From Steroidobacter agaridevorans (lineage in GTDB: Bacteria > Pseudomonadota > Gammaproteobacteria > Steroidobacterales > Steroidobacteraceae), in the NCBI RefSeq assembly GCF_009932555.1, contig NZ_BLJO01000006.1:219648-283647 (forward strand): a stretch of 64,000 nucleotides of DNA, read 5' to 3'. Below, in pieces: positions 17,628 through 27,094 of the stretch. The translations under genes were made by a program, and so were the position numbers. The notes below the pieces were generated by a model. That model had not been told where the DNA came from. It searched no databases and saw only the letters and a list, made by a program, of their open reading frames with translations. The first letter of the stretch is position 1, and each line of letters opens with the position of its first letter.

Positions 17628-19424
17628 ATGCCTGCACCAGTGCTCGAACTGAACGGCGCCCGTCTCAGCCGCCTGCTGCGCGCCGGCATCCAGCGCCTGA
17701 TCGCCGATCAGGAACATTTGAACCGGATCAACGTGTTTCCGGTGCCCGATGGCGACACCGGCACAAACATGGCGCTCACCATGAGCGCCGTGCTCGCCAG
17801 CCTTCGCCGGGGCGCGGACGATCACGCCGGCGCCACACTCACTCGCGCCGCCGATGCGGCACTCGATGGCGCTCGTGGCAACTCCGGCGCCATCCTGGCG
17901 CAGTTCTTTCTCGGCATGGGCGACAGCGCTGCCTCGCACGCCGCTTTATCCACCTCTCAGTTCGCGACTGCAGTGACAACAGGCGCAATCTACGCCCGCG
18001 ACAGTTTGGCCGAACCCCGCGAAGGAACAGTGCTCACTGTGATCACGGACTTCGCCACCGAGACTGCGCGCCTCGCTGCCACCGGCCTGCACGACTACCT
18101 CAGTCTTTTCTCACAGGCGCTGAAGAAGGCGCGAACCTCACTTCAGCGCACTTCGGACCAACTGGAAGCGCTACGTATCGCGCGCGTGGTTGACGCGGGA
18201 GCGCAGGGCTTCGTCGATCTGCTCGAGGGCATGACGGACCATCTGCATCGTGACGTCGATGCCGAACCCGCCGACGTCTCGGTAACGGCCGCAGACCACG
18301 AAACGACCGCCGGAGAAACACACGATCTGTCGCATCGCTTCTGCACCGAATGCACGATCACGAGCGCCAACATCGATCGTCGCAAGTTACGCGAGCATCT
18401 GGCCGCGCTCGGCTCGTCGCTGGTGCTGGCCGGCACGAATCGCAAATCCAAAGTTCACATTCACGTCAACGACCCGGCCGAGGTGTTTCGCATCGCCAGC
18501 TTGTTCGGCGCGGTCAGCGGACAGAAAGCCGATGACATGCAGCGTCAACAACAAGCGGCTCACGATGAGCTGCGACGAGTCGCTGTCGTGACGGACTCAG
18601 TCGCCGATATCCCCGACGACGTGCTCGATGAGCTCGGCATTCATGTCGTGCCGTTGCGCATTCAGTTTGGCGAGCAAAGCTACCTGGACAAGGTTGGCTT
18701 GTCGCCGGAGGAGTTTCTCGCGGAGCTGGTCCTCAATCCGGTCCATCCAAAGACGTCGCAGCCGCCGGCCGGCGATTTTCGTCGTCAGTTCGAATTTCTC
18801 GGCTCGCATTTCGAGGCGGTCGTTTCGATCAGCGTCACCGCCAAAGTCAGTGGTACATACAACGCCGCGCAATCGGCAGCGGATCGGGTGCAAAGCTCCA
18901 GCGCGATCGAGGTGCTCGACTCAGGCAATGCATCGATCGGTCAGGGTTTGCTGGCGATCTACGCCGCGGAGTTGGCAGCGAAGGGCTTCGATGCGTCCCA
19001 CATCGTCACTGCCGTCCGCAAGATGATTCCTCTCACCCGCACCTATGCGCTGATCGGCTCGCTCGATTACGCCGTGCGCGGCGGGCGTGTGAAGCCGGCA
19101 GTACGCTCCATCGCAAATATGCTGGGCCTTTCGCCAGTGCTCGCGAGTCACCCGGATGGCCGCATCGCGCCCGCGGGCATGTTGTTCGGCCGTCGCAATC
19201 GACGCGACAAGTTGGTCCGATTCATCATCCGGCGCATGAAGAGCAGCCAGCCCTATCGCGTCGGCATCGGTCATGCGAACGCGGCAACTGAAGCGCACGA
19301 TTTGCTCGATCGGTTGCGACGAGCGCATCCTCGGATCGAGAGCGCCTTCGTGATGCCTGTGGGCAGCACCCTCACCGCCCATGGGGGGCCGGGCACCCTG
19401 GTCGTAGGAATCCAGCCGTCCTAG
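17628..19424 (+). CDS. Fused DhaL (FakA-like) and DegV (FakB-like) protein
   Basis: The protein has 598 residues. Residues 1-200 are a DhaL/DAK2 kinase domain with the metal/ATP motif FPVPDGDTGTNM (37-48) and ARGNSGAIL. Residues about 230-310 match the middle domain of FakA (CTECTI, SSLVLAGTN, KVHIHVNDPAEVF). From about 320 to the end is a DegV fatty-acid-binding domain (VAVVTDSVADIPDDVL, VVSISVTAKVSGTYNAA, VRGGRVKPAV). In Firmicutes, FakA (kinase) and FakB (DegV lipid carrier) are separate proteins that phosphorylate fatty acids. Here both are on one chain, so a self-contained fatty-acid kinase is the natural inference. It is 46 bases downstream of gspB. Confidence 0.88.
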   Translation: MPAPVLELNGARLSRLLRAGIQRLIADQEHLNRINVFPVPDGDTGTNMALTMSAVLASLRRGADDHAGATLTRAADAALDGARGNSGAILAQFFLGMGDSAASHAALSTSQFATAVTTGAIYARDSLAEPREGTVLTVITDFATETARLAATGLHDYLSLFSQALKKARTSLQRTSDQLEALRIARVVDAGAQGFVDLLEGMTDHLHRDVDAEPADVSVTAADHETTAGETHDLSHRFCTECTITSANIDRRKLREHLAALGSSLVLAGTNRKSKVHIHVNDPAEVFRIASLFGAVSGQKADDMQRQQQAAHDELRRVAVVTDSVADIPDDVLDELGIHVVPLRIQFGEQSYLDKVGLSPEEFLAELVLNPVHPKTSQPPAGDFRRQFEFLGSHFEAVVSISVTAKVSGTYNAAQSAADRVQSSSAIEVLDSGNASIGQGLLAIYAAELAAKGFDASHIVTAVRKMIPLTRTYALIGSLDYAVRGGRVKPAVRSIANMLGLSPVLASHPDGRIAPAGMLFGRRNRRDKLVRFIIRRMKSSQPYRVGIGHANAATEAHDLLDRLRRAHPRIESAFVMPVGSTLTAHGGPGTLVVGIQPS

Positions 19425-19438
19425 ACATCAATTCAGTC

Positions 19439-19455
19439 GTTGACACCGTGTCAAC
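19439..19455. promoter_or_regulatory. TetR operator overlapping the tetR promoter
   Basis: GTTGACACCGTGTCAAC is a 17-base palindrome with only the centre unpaired. Its left arm contains a perfect -35 TTGACA (19440-19445); a plausible -10 CAGTAT (19464-19469) follows after 18 bases. Transcription would then begin close to the ATG at 19476, suggesting a very short or absent leader. Position directly before the tetR gene indicates autorepression. Confidence 0.6.
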
Positions 19456-19475
19456 GGCGGGCGCAGTATAGCGCC

Positions 19476-20135
19476 ATGTCCTACATCGCCGATCGCCGCC
19501 AGGAAGAGAAAGACCGCCGACGCAATGAGATCGTCGACGCGGCCGAGAGCCTGTATGGCGAGCTGGGCTGGGAAGCGGTCACCATGGATGCGGTCGCGCG
19601 TAAGGCTCGCCTAAGTCGAGCTCTGGTATACGTCTACTTCAAGGACAAGAGCGAACTGTTGCTCGCCATTACCGAACGCGCGATGGAAGTACTCCGTACC
19701 CGTTTTGAAGAAGCCGGCGCCCGGGCCCGCATGGGCATCGATCAGATCGAGGCCATGGGCCGCGCTTACATGGCCTTTGGCCTGGAATTTCCCCATTATT
19801 TCGACGCCTGCGCCCGCCTCGAGCTGCGTGCGAGCGACCCCGCGGAAAGAGGTCCCGTCGAAGCGGCCGTGTTCCAGATGGGCATGAAGGTGCATGACGT
19901 GGTGGTCGCGTCACTCGAAGCGGGTCAACGTGACGGCAGCATCCGCGCCAACGTCGGCGACCTGCAGGTAACTTCCCGAGTGCTCTGGGGCTTCACCCAC
20001 GGCCTGACCCAGATCGCGATCACCAAGGCCGGGCCGCTGGCCGAGGCCGGCATCAGCGTCACCCAGCTCACGCAACAGGCCATCGCGATGATTCGCTACA
20101 CGCTGGCCGGCGCCGCGCGGCCGTTGGCCGACTGA
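19476..20135 (+). CDS. TetR-family repressor of the adjacent RND pump
   Basis: The protein has 219 residues. The TetR N-terminal domain is standard: RRNEIVDAAESLYGELGWEA, VTMDAVARKARLSRALVYVY and FKDKSELLLAI at about residues 15-68. The C-terminal ligand/dimer domain belongs to the WHG-like or TetR_C group (FALEFPHYFDACARLEL). It lies immediately upstream of, and in line with, the TolC/adaptor/RND operon, the usual place for the pump's local repressor. The ATG at 19476 is used; a TTG at 19440 would place the operator inside the gene. No Shine-Dalgarno sequence precedes the ATG, consistent with leaderless translation. Confidence 0.88.
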   Translation: MSYIADRRQEEKDRRRNEIVDAAESLYGELGWEAVTMDAVARKARLSRALVYVYFKDKSELLLAITERAMEVLRTRFEEAGARARMGIDQIEAMGRAYMAFGLEFPHYFDACARLELRASDPAERGPVEAAVFQMGMKVHDVVVASLEAGQRDGSIRANVGDLQVTSRVLWGFTHGLTQIAITKAGPLAEAGISVTQLTQQAIAMIRYTLAGAARPLAD

Positions 20136-20159
20136 AGCTGGTTTTTATTTGAGCATTTT

Positions 20160-20174
20160 TTGACACTTGTCTAA
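20160..20174. promoter_or_regulatory. Operator-like site before the efflux operon
   Basis: TTGACACTTGTCTAA shares its first seven bases and its GACA...TGTC arms with the palindrome in front of tetR, though the arm spacing is two rather than three bases. Its TTGACA (20160-20165) could be a -35 element for the efflux operon, whose first ATG is at 20233; no good -10 is seen. It may be the second TetR site. Confidence 0.35.
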
Positions 20175-20232
20175 CGACTGAACAACTGTGGCGGCCGGGA
20201 TGGAAGGGAACGCCACCAAAGGGAACGAGAGC

Positions 20233-21648
20233 ATGCGAGCGCCACCTCTTCTGGCGACGATCGGACTGTGCCTGAGCGCGAGCGCCGCTTGGGCGCAGGC
20301 GCCGGCAAACGGCGGCGACTTCGACACCATCGTCGCGAACTATGTGGCCGAAGGATTGCGCAGCAACCTCGCCCTCCAGAGCGAACATCTCGAAGTCGAA
20401 AAGGCGGCCGAAGCGCTTTCCGAAGCCCGCGCGCGCTTCTTTCCCGAGGTGTCGTTCGAAGCGCGTTACACGCGCGCCGATGGTGGCCGCGTGATCGACA
20501 TCCCGATCGGCACTTCGCTCAATCCGGTTTACTCGACCTTGAACGAGATGCTGGTCGCTCAAGGGCAGCCGGCGCGCTTTCCTCAACTTGCCAATGAGAC
20601 GATTCCGTTCCTGCGCACCGAAGAGCAGGACACGCGATTACTGCTGCGCCAGCCGTTGTATGCGCCGGCAATTCCGGCCGCCGTTCGCGCTCAGCGCGCA
20701 TTGTTGGACGCGAGCAGTTTCAATCGAATGGCGATTGCCCGGGCGCTCCGCCGTGACATTACTGTTTCGTATGTGGACTGGCTGAAAGCGCGCAGCTCCG
20801 TCGAGATCGTTGCCGCGAGCGAAGCGCTGTTACGGGAGAACCTGCGGGTCAACGAATCGTTGTTCGGCAACGGCAAGATCACCGAAGACCTGGTGCTCCG
20901 GGCCAAGGCGGAGTTGCTCGATGTCGAGCAACAGAAACGTGAAGCCGAGAACCTGGCCACTCAGGCGCAGAGCTTTTTCAACTTTCTGCTCAATCGGCAG
21001 CTGCAATCGTCGATCGAGCCGTCCTCGCCGCCAAACAATGCGGGCGCGAACCAAGCCGCCCTCGAACAGCTTTGGTCGATGGCGCTGGATCGCCGTCCGG
21101 AAATCGCACAGGCCGAACAATTGCGCCGCGCGAGCGAAGAGCAGACGCGGATCGCTCGCAAGCAGAAATGGCCGACTTTGTCGCTCGGCGTGGATGCGGG
21201 CACGCAGGGTGAGGACTATCGTTTTGGCGACGGTTATAACTTCGGCACGGCGTCGCTGATTTTCACCTGGCGCATCTTCGATGGCGGCGGCGACACCGCG
21301 CGAGTTCATCAAGCACGCGCCGCCGAGAAACAGCTGGTGTTGCGTCAGGAAGAAATCGCCCAGCAAATCCGCCTCGAAGTGCAACAGTCTTACGATCGAC
21401 TCACTACCGCGCGGGATTCGCTGGCGACAGCCGCCGCTCGCGCGGACGCGGCGCGGGCAGCCTTTCGCATCGCCAGCCGCAAACGTGACGAGGGCGTGAT
21501 CAGCCAGGTCGAGTTCATCGATGCTCGCAGCGCGCTCACCGGCGCCGAGCTGAATCACAACCTCACCCGCTTCAATGTGCTCGCGCGCCGCGCCGAGCTG
21601 GAATATGCGACCTCGACGGGGGACATCCCGCTCGATCCAGGAGTCTGA
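20233..21648 (+). CDS. TolC-family outer-membrane efflux protein
   Basis: The protein has about 471 residues. A signal peptide (MRAPPLLATIGLCLSASAAWA, cleaved before QAPANG) is followed by the duplicated TolC helical/barrel repeat: FFPEVSFEARYTRADGG in the first half and LSLGVDAGTQGEDYRFGDGY in the second, with long heptad helices (AAEKQLVLRQEEIAQQIRLE). It forms the outer-membrane exit duct of the tripartite pump encoded with the next two genes. I chose the ATG at 20233 because it begins a proper signal peptide; an earlier in-frame start at 20188 adds a charged stretch before it. The stop is two bases from the adaptor's start. Confidence 0.9.
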   Translation: MRAPPLLATIGLCLSASAAWAQAPANGGDFDTIVANYVAEGLRSNLALQSEHLEVEKAAEALSEARARFFPEVSFEARYTRADGGRVIDIPIGTSLNPVYSTLNEMLVAQGQPARFPQLANETIPFLRTEEQDTRLLLRQPLYAPAIPAAVRAQRALLDASSFNRMAIARALRRDITVSYVDWLKARSSVEIVAASEALLRENLRVNESLFGNGKITEDLVLRAKAELLDVEQQKREAENLATQAQSFFNFLLNRQLQSSIEPSSPPNNAGANQAALEQLWSMALDRRPEIAQAEQLRRASEEQTRIARKQKWPTLSLGVDAGTQGEDYRFGDGYNFGTASLIFTWRIFDGGGDTARVHQARAAEKQLVLRQEEIAQQIRLEVQQSYDRLTTARDSLATAAARADAARAAFRIASRKRDEGVISQVEFIDARSALTGAELNHNLTRFNVLARRAELEYATSTGDIPLDPGV

Positions 21649-21650
21649 TC

Positions 21651-22721
21651 ATGCTGCGCCCGTTCAGTGTCCTACCTCCGCTGCTGCTATCGGCCACTTT
21701 GCTCGCCCTCGCTGGTTGTAACAGCGGCGCCAGCGATCAGCCCGTCGTCGAGCTCGCGCGAGTGCGCACGGCCGCGGCAGTCGCCGGTCCGGCCGCGCCC
21801 TCCATTCGAACCAATGGCTTGCTCGCCAATGAAGATGAGATCCGGCTGTCGTTCAAAGTAGGCGGCGTCATTCGCCGGTTGTCGGTGACCGAAGGCGACC
21901 AGGTGCGCAAAGGTCAGAAGCTCGCCGAGATCGAGCAGACGGAAATCGACGCGCAAGTCGAGCAGGCTGCGCAGGCTCATGAGAAAGCGCGTCGCGATCT
22001 CGAGCGTGGCGAGCGCCTGTACGCCGACAAGGTCATCAGCCTCGAACAGCTGCAGGATCTGCGAACCCAGCTCGCGGTCAATGAAGCGGCATTGAACTCG
22101 GCGAAGTTCAACTGGAGCTACGCTGCCATCGTTGCGCCCCACGACGGCACCGTGCTCCGTCGGCTCGCCGAAGAGCGTGAGCTCGTGCAGGCCGGCAACC
22201 CCATCCTCGTGCTCGGCGCGAAAGACAAAGGCTTCATCGTGCGCACCGGCCTGGCCGACCGCGAGATCGTGCAAGTGAAGTTGGGCGACGAAGCTCAGAT
22301 CCGGCTCGACGCCCTGCCCGGGAAGACGCTGACAGGCAAAGTCACCGAGGTGTCCGGTGCTTCGGATGCGAGCAGCGGCATGTTCGGCATCGAGGTGTCT
22401 CTCGATCCCACCGATCTGCCGCTGAAGAGCGGCTTGGTGGCGAAGCTCACCATCATTCCGTCGACGGCGAAAGCCGGCGAGCGCATCTACGTTCCCATCG
22501 GCGCCATCGTCGAAGGCGACGGCCGCACCGCTCGCGTGTTCGTGCTGGACCAGCAACATGCGCGACAACGCGAAGTCGACGTGGCCTTCATCGAAGGCGA
22601 GACGGTCGCGCTCAACACCGGCTTGCAGGCCGGCGAGCAAGTCATCACCGACGGCGCTCAATACCTGGAAGACGGCGAGGAAGTGACTATCGCCGAACCC
22701 ATGACCGCGAACCGGGAGTAG
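21651..22721 (+). CDS. RND efflux periplasmic adaptor lipoprotein
   Basis: The protein has 356 residues. A lipobox LALAGC (Cys at about 24) indicates a membrane-anchored lipoprotein. The usual adaptor order follows: a lipoyl half (LSFKVGGVIRRLSVTEGDQV, KGQKLAEIE), a helical hairpin at about 100-150 (AQVEQAAQAHEKARRDLERG), the second lipoyl half (YAAIVAPHDGTVLRRLAEER), then the beta-barrel and membrane-proximal domains (VPIGAIVEGDGRTARVFVLD). It links the RND pump to the TolC-type duct. GGAG lies six bases before the ATG. The pump gene begins three bases after its stop. Confidence 0.92.
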   Translation: MLRPFSVLPPLLLSATLLALAGCNSGASDQPVVELARVRTAAAVAGPAAPSIRTNGLLANEDEIRLSFKVGGVIRRLSVTEGDQVRKGQKLAEIEQTEIDAQVEQAAQAHEKARRDLERGERLYADKVISLEQLQDLRTQLAVNEAALNSAKFNWSYAAIVAPHDGTVLRRLAEERELVQAGNPILVLGAKDKGFIVRTGLADREIVQVKLGDEAQIRLDALPGKTLTGKVTEVSGASDASSGMFGIEVSLDPTDLPLKSGLVAKLTIIPSTAKAGERIYVPIGAIVEGDGRTARVFVLDQQHARQREVDVAFIEGETVALNTGLQAGEQVITDGAQYLEDGEEVTIAEPMTANRE

Positions 22722-22724
22722 CGC

Positions 22725-25700
22725 ATGAGCTTCCTGGAATTCCCCATCAAGCGCTACCAGTTCACGCTGGTGGCGTTCGCCATGCTGGTGGCGCTCGGCA
22801 TCTCGTCTTTCTCGAGCATTCCGCGCCAGGAAGACCCGTACTTCCCGATTCCCATCTATCAGATCATCGTCGCCTATCCGGGCGCCGAGCCGCGCGACGT
22901 CGAGCGCCTGGTGGTCAAGCCCATCGAGGATCGGATCAGCGAGCTGGACGATATCAAGAAGATCGAGAGCTTCAGCAACGACGGCCTGGCCACGATCCTG
23001 CCCGAGTTCTACAGCACCGCCGACGCCGAAGAGAAATATGACGAGGTCGTGCGCGAGATCAACGCGCTGCGGCCGACGTTGCCGGCCGAGATCGCGCGGC
23101 TCGAAATCAAGAAGAGCAACCCCGGCCTGGTGAACATCGTGCAGTTTGCACTGGTGTCGCCGGATGCGCCGTATCGCGAGCTGGAAGATCAGGCTCGCGA
23201 TCTCAAGGATCTGCTCAAGGCAGTCGATGGCGTGCGAACGTCCGAAACCTGGGCCTACCCGGCGCGCGAGCTGCGTGTGGCGCTCGACTTGCCTCGCATG
23301 GCCGAGCTGAAGCTCGCGCCGAGCAGAGTGATCGAAGCTTTGCAGAGCGAGAACACCACCGTGCCGGGCGGCGCTATCGACGTCGGCAGCCGCAGCTTCA
23401 GCGTCAAGACTTCGGGCAGTTACGAGTCGTTGGATGAAGTGCGCGACACCGTCGTCGCCGCGGTCGATGGCCGCACCGTGCGCATTCGTGACATTGCCGA
23501 AGTGCATTGGGACACGCAGGAGCACACATACACCGGGCGTTTCAACGGTCAGCGCGCCGTGTTCGTCACAGCGAATCAGAAAGATGGCTACAACATCTTC
23601 GAGGTGCGCGAGCGCGTGCTCGAAGCTGCCAAGAAGTTCGAGCAGCAGTTGCCCAAACGCATCAAGCTGGAACTGGGCTTCGATCAATCGGAGAACGTCG
23701 CCACTCGACTGAATCGACTCACCACCGACTTCGCGATCGCCATTGCCCTGGTCGCGATCACACTGCTGCCGCTTGGGTTGCGCGCCGCGAGCATCGTAAT
23801 GATCTCGATTCCGCTGTCGCTCGCGATTGGCGTATCGACGCTGCACATGGTCGGGTACTCGCTCAATCAGATTTCGATCGCGGGTTTCGTCGTTGCGCTC
23901 GGCTTGCTGGTGGACGACTCGATTGTGGTCGTAGAGAACATCTCACGCTTCTTGCGCGAAGGTCACTCACGCACCGAAGCGGCGATCCTGGCGACACGGC
24001 AGATTTTTCTCGCAATCCTGGGCTGCACGGCCACGATCATCTTCGCGTTCCTGCCGTTGATGATGCTGTCCGGTCCGTCGGGCAAATTCATCCGCGTGCT
24101 GCCGACGGCGGTGTTGTCGACCGTGATGGCTTCGTTGCTGATCGCGCTGACCATCATCCCGTTCCTCGCCAGCCGCATCCTCAGCAAGCACGAGAACCCG
24201 GAGGGCAATCGGCTGCTGCAGTCGGTGCAGCGCGGCATTCATCGTTTCTATCAGCCGTTGCTGCACCGGGCGCTGGCCAAGCCGCGCCTGACGGTGTGGG
24301 GCTCGCTGGCGGCGTGCCTGGTCATCATGATTGGCGTCGGCGGCATCATCGGCTTCAGTCTCTTCCCGAAGGCCGACACGCCCAACTTCCTCATCACCGT
24401 CGAGACGCCCGACGGCAGCAGCATTGCCGAAACGGATCGTGCGCTGAAGTTCGTGGAGAACCGACTGTCCGCGATGCCCGATGTCGCGTCGTATTTCACC
24501 AATCTCGGCCACGGCAACCCGAAGATCTACTACAACGAGTTCGGCAACGAAGGCGCCACGAACTACGGCGACATCTTCGTCAAGCTGAAGGAATACGACA
24601 CGACCGACACGCCAAAGAAGCTCGAAACACTGCGTCGGGAGCTGAAGCAGTATCCGAACGCCCACATCTATGTGAAGGAGTTCCAGAACGGTCCGCCGAT
24701 CACGGCGCCGATTGCGATTCGCGTCATTGGCCCGGAACTGGATGAGCTGGATCGCCTTGCTGCGCGCGTCGAGCAGGTGATCAAGGAAACGCCAGGCACG
24801 CGAGACGTCGAGAATCCCGTGCGCATCAAGCGCACCGATCTGCAGCTGAAGATCGACTCCCAGAAAGCCGCGCTGTTCGGCGTGCCGGCCATCGAGTTCG
24901 ATCGCGCCGTGCGCCTGGCGGTCGCGGGCGTGCCGGCGAGCCGTTACAAAGAAACTGACGGCGAGCAGTACGACATCATGGTTCGCACGCCCATCACCGA
25001 ACGCGCGGACATCCACGCGCTCGATCAAGTGCGCGTGACGACACTGAGCGGCGCGACATTACCGCTGAGTCAACTTGCGCAGTTGGAATTCACCGGCGCG
25101 CCGACGCAGATCGATCGTTACAACCGCGCTCGCGCCGTCACGATCAACGCCGAAGTTCACAATGGTTACAACACGGATCGCGTGACGACCGAAGTGCTGC
25201 GTCGACTCGACGAGATGCAGTGGCCGCGAGGCTATTCGTATGTGCCGGGCGGCGAACTGGAGAGTCGCGCCGAAAGCTTCGGCGGCCTGCAGGCGGCGAC
25301 CATCGTGGCGTTGCTCGGCATCGTCGCAGTGCTGGTGCTGGAGTTCGGCAGCTTTAAGAGCACTCTGATCGTGCTGAGTGTCGTGCCATTTGGTATCGCG
25401 GGCGGCATTCTTGCGCTGGGGCTCGCGGGCTACAGCATCTCGTTCACCGCGACCATCGGTTTCATCGCGCTCATCGGCATCGAGACCAAGAACTCGATCC
25501 TGCTGGTCGATTTCACGAATCAGCTCAGAGCGGAAGGCGTGCCGCTGGATGAAGCCATCGAGCGGGCCGGCGAGATTCGTTTCCTGCCGATTCTGTTGAC
25601 CAGCGCGACGGCGATCGGCGGATTGCTGCCACTGGCGCTGCAGAATGCGGGCATGTACTCGCCGCTGGCCTGGGTCATCATCGGCGGCTTGATCTCCTCG

Positions 25701-25832
25701 ACGCTGATCGCGCGCATCGTCACGCCGGTCATGTACAAGCTCATTCCGCCGACCATCGAAGTCAAGAAGCCGGCTGTGGCGCCTGCAACTTCACCGGAAG
25801 CGCCGGGACATATCTCGCCGGCGACGCCTTAA
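22725..25832 (+). CDS. RND-family efflux permease
   Basis: The protein has 1,035 residues, the normal size for an HAE-1/HME-like RND pump. It begins MSFLEFPIKRYQFTLVAFAM. The proton-relay Asp pair is in GLLVDDSIVVVENI of the fourth membrane helix. Large periplasmic loops separate the two halves (FSNDGLATILPEF and VPGGELESRAESF mark the porter domains), and IGFIALIGIETKNSILLVDF closes the second half. The early RQEDPYFPIP motif and the compact loops are like pumps of the unspecified multidrug group; the substrate is not predictable. It is the last gene of the tetR-controlled operon, followed by a strong intrinsic terminator. Confidence 0.93.
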   Translation: MSFLEFPIKRYQFTLVAFAMLVALGISSFSSIPRQEDPYFPIPIYQIIVAYPGAEPRDVERLVVKPIEDRISELDDIKKIESFSNDGLATILPEFYSTADAEEKYDEVVREINALRPTLPAEIARLEIKKSNPGLVNIVQFALVSPDAPYRELEDQARDLKDLLKAVDGVRTSETWAYPARELRVALDLPRMAELKLAPSRVIEALQSENTTVPGGAIDVGSRSFSVKTSGSYESLDEVRDTVVAAVDGRTVRIRDIAEVHWDTQEHTYTGRFNGQRAVFVTANQKDGYNIFEVRERVLEAAKKFEQQLPKRIKLELGFDQSENVATRLNRLTTDFAIAIALVAITLLPLGLRAASIVMISIPLSLAIGVSTLHMVGYSLNQISIAGFVVALGLLVDDSIVVVENISRFLREGHSRTEAAILATRQIFLAILGCTATIIFAFLPLMMLSGPSGKFIRVLPTAVLSTVMASLLIALTIIPFLASRILSKHENPEGNRLLQSVQRGIHRFYQPLLHRALAKPRLTVWGSLAACLVIMIGVGGIIGFSLFPKADTPNFLITVETPDGSSIAETDRALKFVENRLSAMPDVASYFTNLGHGNPKIYYNEFGNEGATNYGDIFVKLKEYDTTDTPKKLETLRRELKQYPNAHIYVKEFQNGPPITAPIAIRVIGPELDELDRLAARVEQVIKETPGTRDVENPVRIKRTDLQLKIDSQKAALFGVPAIEFDRAVRLAVAGVPASRYKETDGEQYDIMVRTPITERADIHALDQVRVTTLSGATLPLSQLAQLEFTGAPTQIDRYNRARAVTINAEVHNGYNTDRVTTEVLRRLDEMQWPRGYSYVPGGELESRAESFGGLQAATIVALLGIVAVLVLEFGSFKSTLIVLSVVPFGIAGGILALGLAGYSISFTATIGFIALIGIETKNSILLVDFTNQLRAEGVPLDEAIERAGEIRFLPILLTSATAIGGLLPLALQNAGMYSPLAWVIIGGLISSTLIARIVTPVMYKLIPPTIEVKKPAVAPATSPEAPGHISPATP

Positions 25833-25854
25833 CCCATTTCCTCGAACCCCCACT

Positions 25855-25888
25855 CGCTCTCCGTCGCAAGGCGGAGAGCGTTTTTTTT
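25855..25888 (+). terminator. Intrinsic terminator of the efflux operon
   Basis: A nine-base perfect stem CGCTCTCCG/CGGAGAGCG (25855-25863 with 25872-25880) and an eight-base loop are followed directly by eight T residues. It lies 22 bases after the RND stop codon. Confidence 0.92.
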
Positions 25889-25968
25889 ATGTGCCCGCAT
25901 TCGGACAACAAACATGCCGGCCCGCGGACTTTGCAGTAAAGTGCCTGGCTCCTGACCAGGAAGCCACG

Positions 25969-27090
25969 ATGAAGTTCGAAACCCTGTCGGTCCATGCCGG
26001 ACGAGATGTCGAGCGCGCCACCGGCGCCGTCGCCCCGCCGATTCAGTTGAGCACGACGTACGAGCGTGACATCGATGGGGAATGGTCGCGTGGTTTCTCC
26101 TATAGTCGCGCGGATAATCCAGGTCGCCGCCCGCTGGAGGAATGCATCGCTGCCCTCGAAGGCGGTGAAGATGCAACGACCTACGGCTCGGGTTCAGCCG
26201 CGTCCATGGCGGTGTTCAGCCTGTTGCGGCCGGGCGAGCACGTGATCGCCCCAATCGAGTCGTACCACGGCACGGCCAAACAACTGCGCGACATCCTCAC
26301 ACCGATGGGTGTTACGCACACGTTCGTGGACATGACTCGCGTCGATGCGGTTCGCGATGCGCTCCGCAAAGAGACCCGTCTGGTCTGGATCGAGACACCA
26401 TCGAATCCCATGCTCAACATCAGCGACATCGAGACGATCGCTGAACTCGCGCACGGTCGTGGCGCCATGGTCTGTTGTGACAACACCTTCGCGACGCCCG
26501 TGTGGCAGCGGCCGCTCGAGCTCGGCGCCGATCTGGTCATGCATTCGAGCACCAAGTACTTCGGTGGCCACAGCGACGTGATGGGCGGCGCCGTCGTCAC
26601 ACGCGATCGCGGCGGTCTCTCCGATAAGCTGCGCGACTATCAGCAAACCGTCGGCAGCGTGCCGTCGCCCTTCGATTGCTGGCTGATTCGCCGCAGCCTC
26701 ACAACGCTGTCATGCCGCGTGCGTGCACAGACTCACAACGCGAGCCGGATCGCCGGCTTCCTGCAAAGTCACAAGAACGTCGAGCGCGTGTTCTATCCCG
26801 GGCTGGATACACATCCGGGCCATGCGATCGCGCAACGTCAGATGAAGGGCGGCTTCGGCGCGATGCTGTCGTTCAATGTGCGCGGCGGCCGCGACGCCGC
26901 GTTCGCTGTCGCCGCGAAGATGCAGTTGTTTATTCGCGCGACTAGCTTGGGCGGCGTGGAATCGCTAGTCGAGCACCGCGCATCGGTGGAAGGCCCGCAC
27001 ACAGTGACGCCGCAGAATCTGCTGCGATTGTCGGTCGGATTGGAAAGTGCAGAGGATCTGATCGCGGATCTGGATCAGGCGCTCGGCTAA
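25969..27090 (+). CDS. Cys/Met-metabolism PLP enzyme (trans-sulfuration family)
   Basis: The protein has 373 residues. Family marks include the start FETLSVHAGRD, STTYERD with the PLP-phosphate Tyr, YGSGSAASMAVF, the PLP Asp in VCCDNTFATPVWQRPLELGAD, and the Schiff-base Lys at about residue 196 in HSSTKYFGGHSDVMGG. The C-terminal SLGGVESLVEHRAS is also typical. Members include cystathionine gamma-synthase, cystathionine beta- or gamma-lyase and methionine gamma-lyase; the sequence alone does not separate them. It is monocistronic, with the RND terminator upstream and a converging gene four bases downstream. The ATG at 25969 starts the conserved domain. Confidence 0.9.
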   Translation: MKFETLSVHAGRDVERATGAVAPPIQLSTTYERDIDGEWSRGFSYSRADNPGRRPLEECIAALEGGEDATTYGSGSAASMAVFSLLRPGEHVIAPIESYHGTAKQLRDILTPMGVTHTFVDMTRVDAVRDALRKETRLVWIETPSNPMLNISDIETIAELAHGRGAMVCCDNTFATPVWQRPLELGADLVMHSSTKYFGGHSDVMGGAVVTRDRGGLSDKLRDYQQTVGSVPSPFDCWLIRRSLTTLSCRVRAQTHNASRIAGFLQSHKNVERVFYPGLDTHPGHAIAQRQMKGGFGAMLSFNVRGGRDAAFAVAAKMQLFIRATSLGGVESLVEHRASVEGPHTVTPQNLLRLSVGLESAEDLIADLDQALG

Positions 27091-27094
27091 GAAG

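Noticed and set aside
21687-23846. A long open frame on the minus strand opposite the adaptor and RND genes.
   Set aside because: It has very high Arg, His and Asp content and lacks any domain or ribosome site. It mirrors the codon pattern of the real genes on the other strand.
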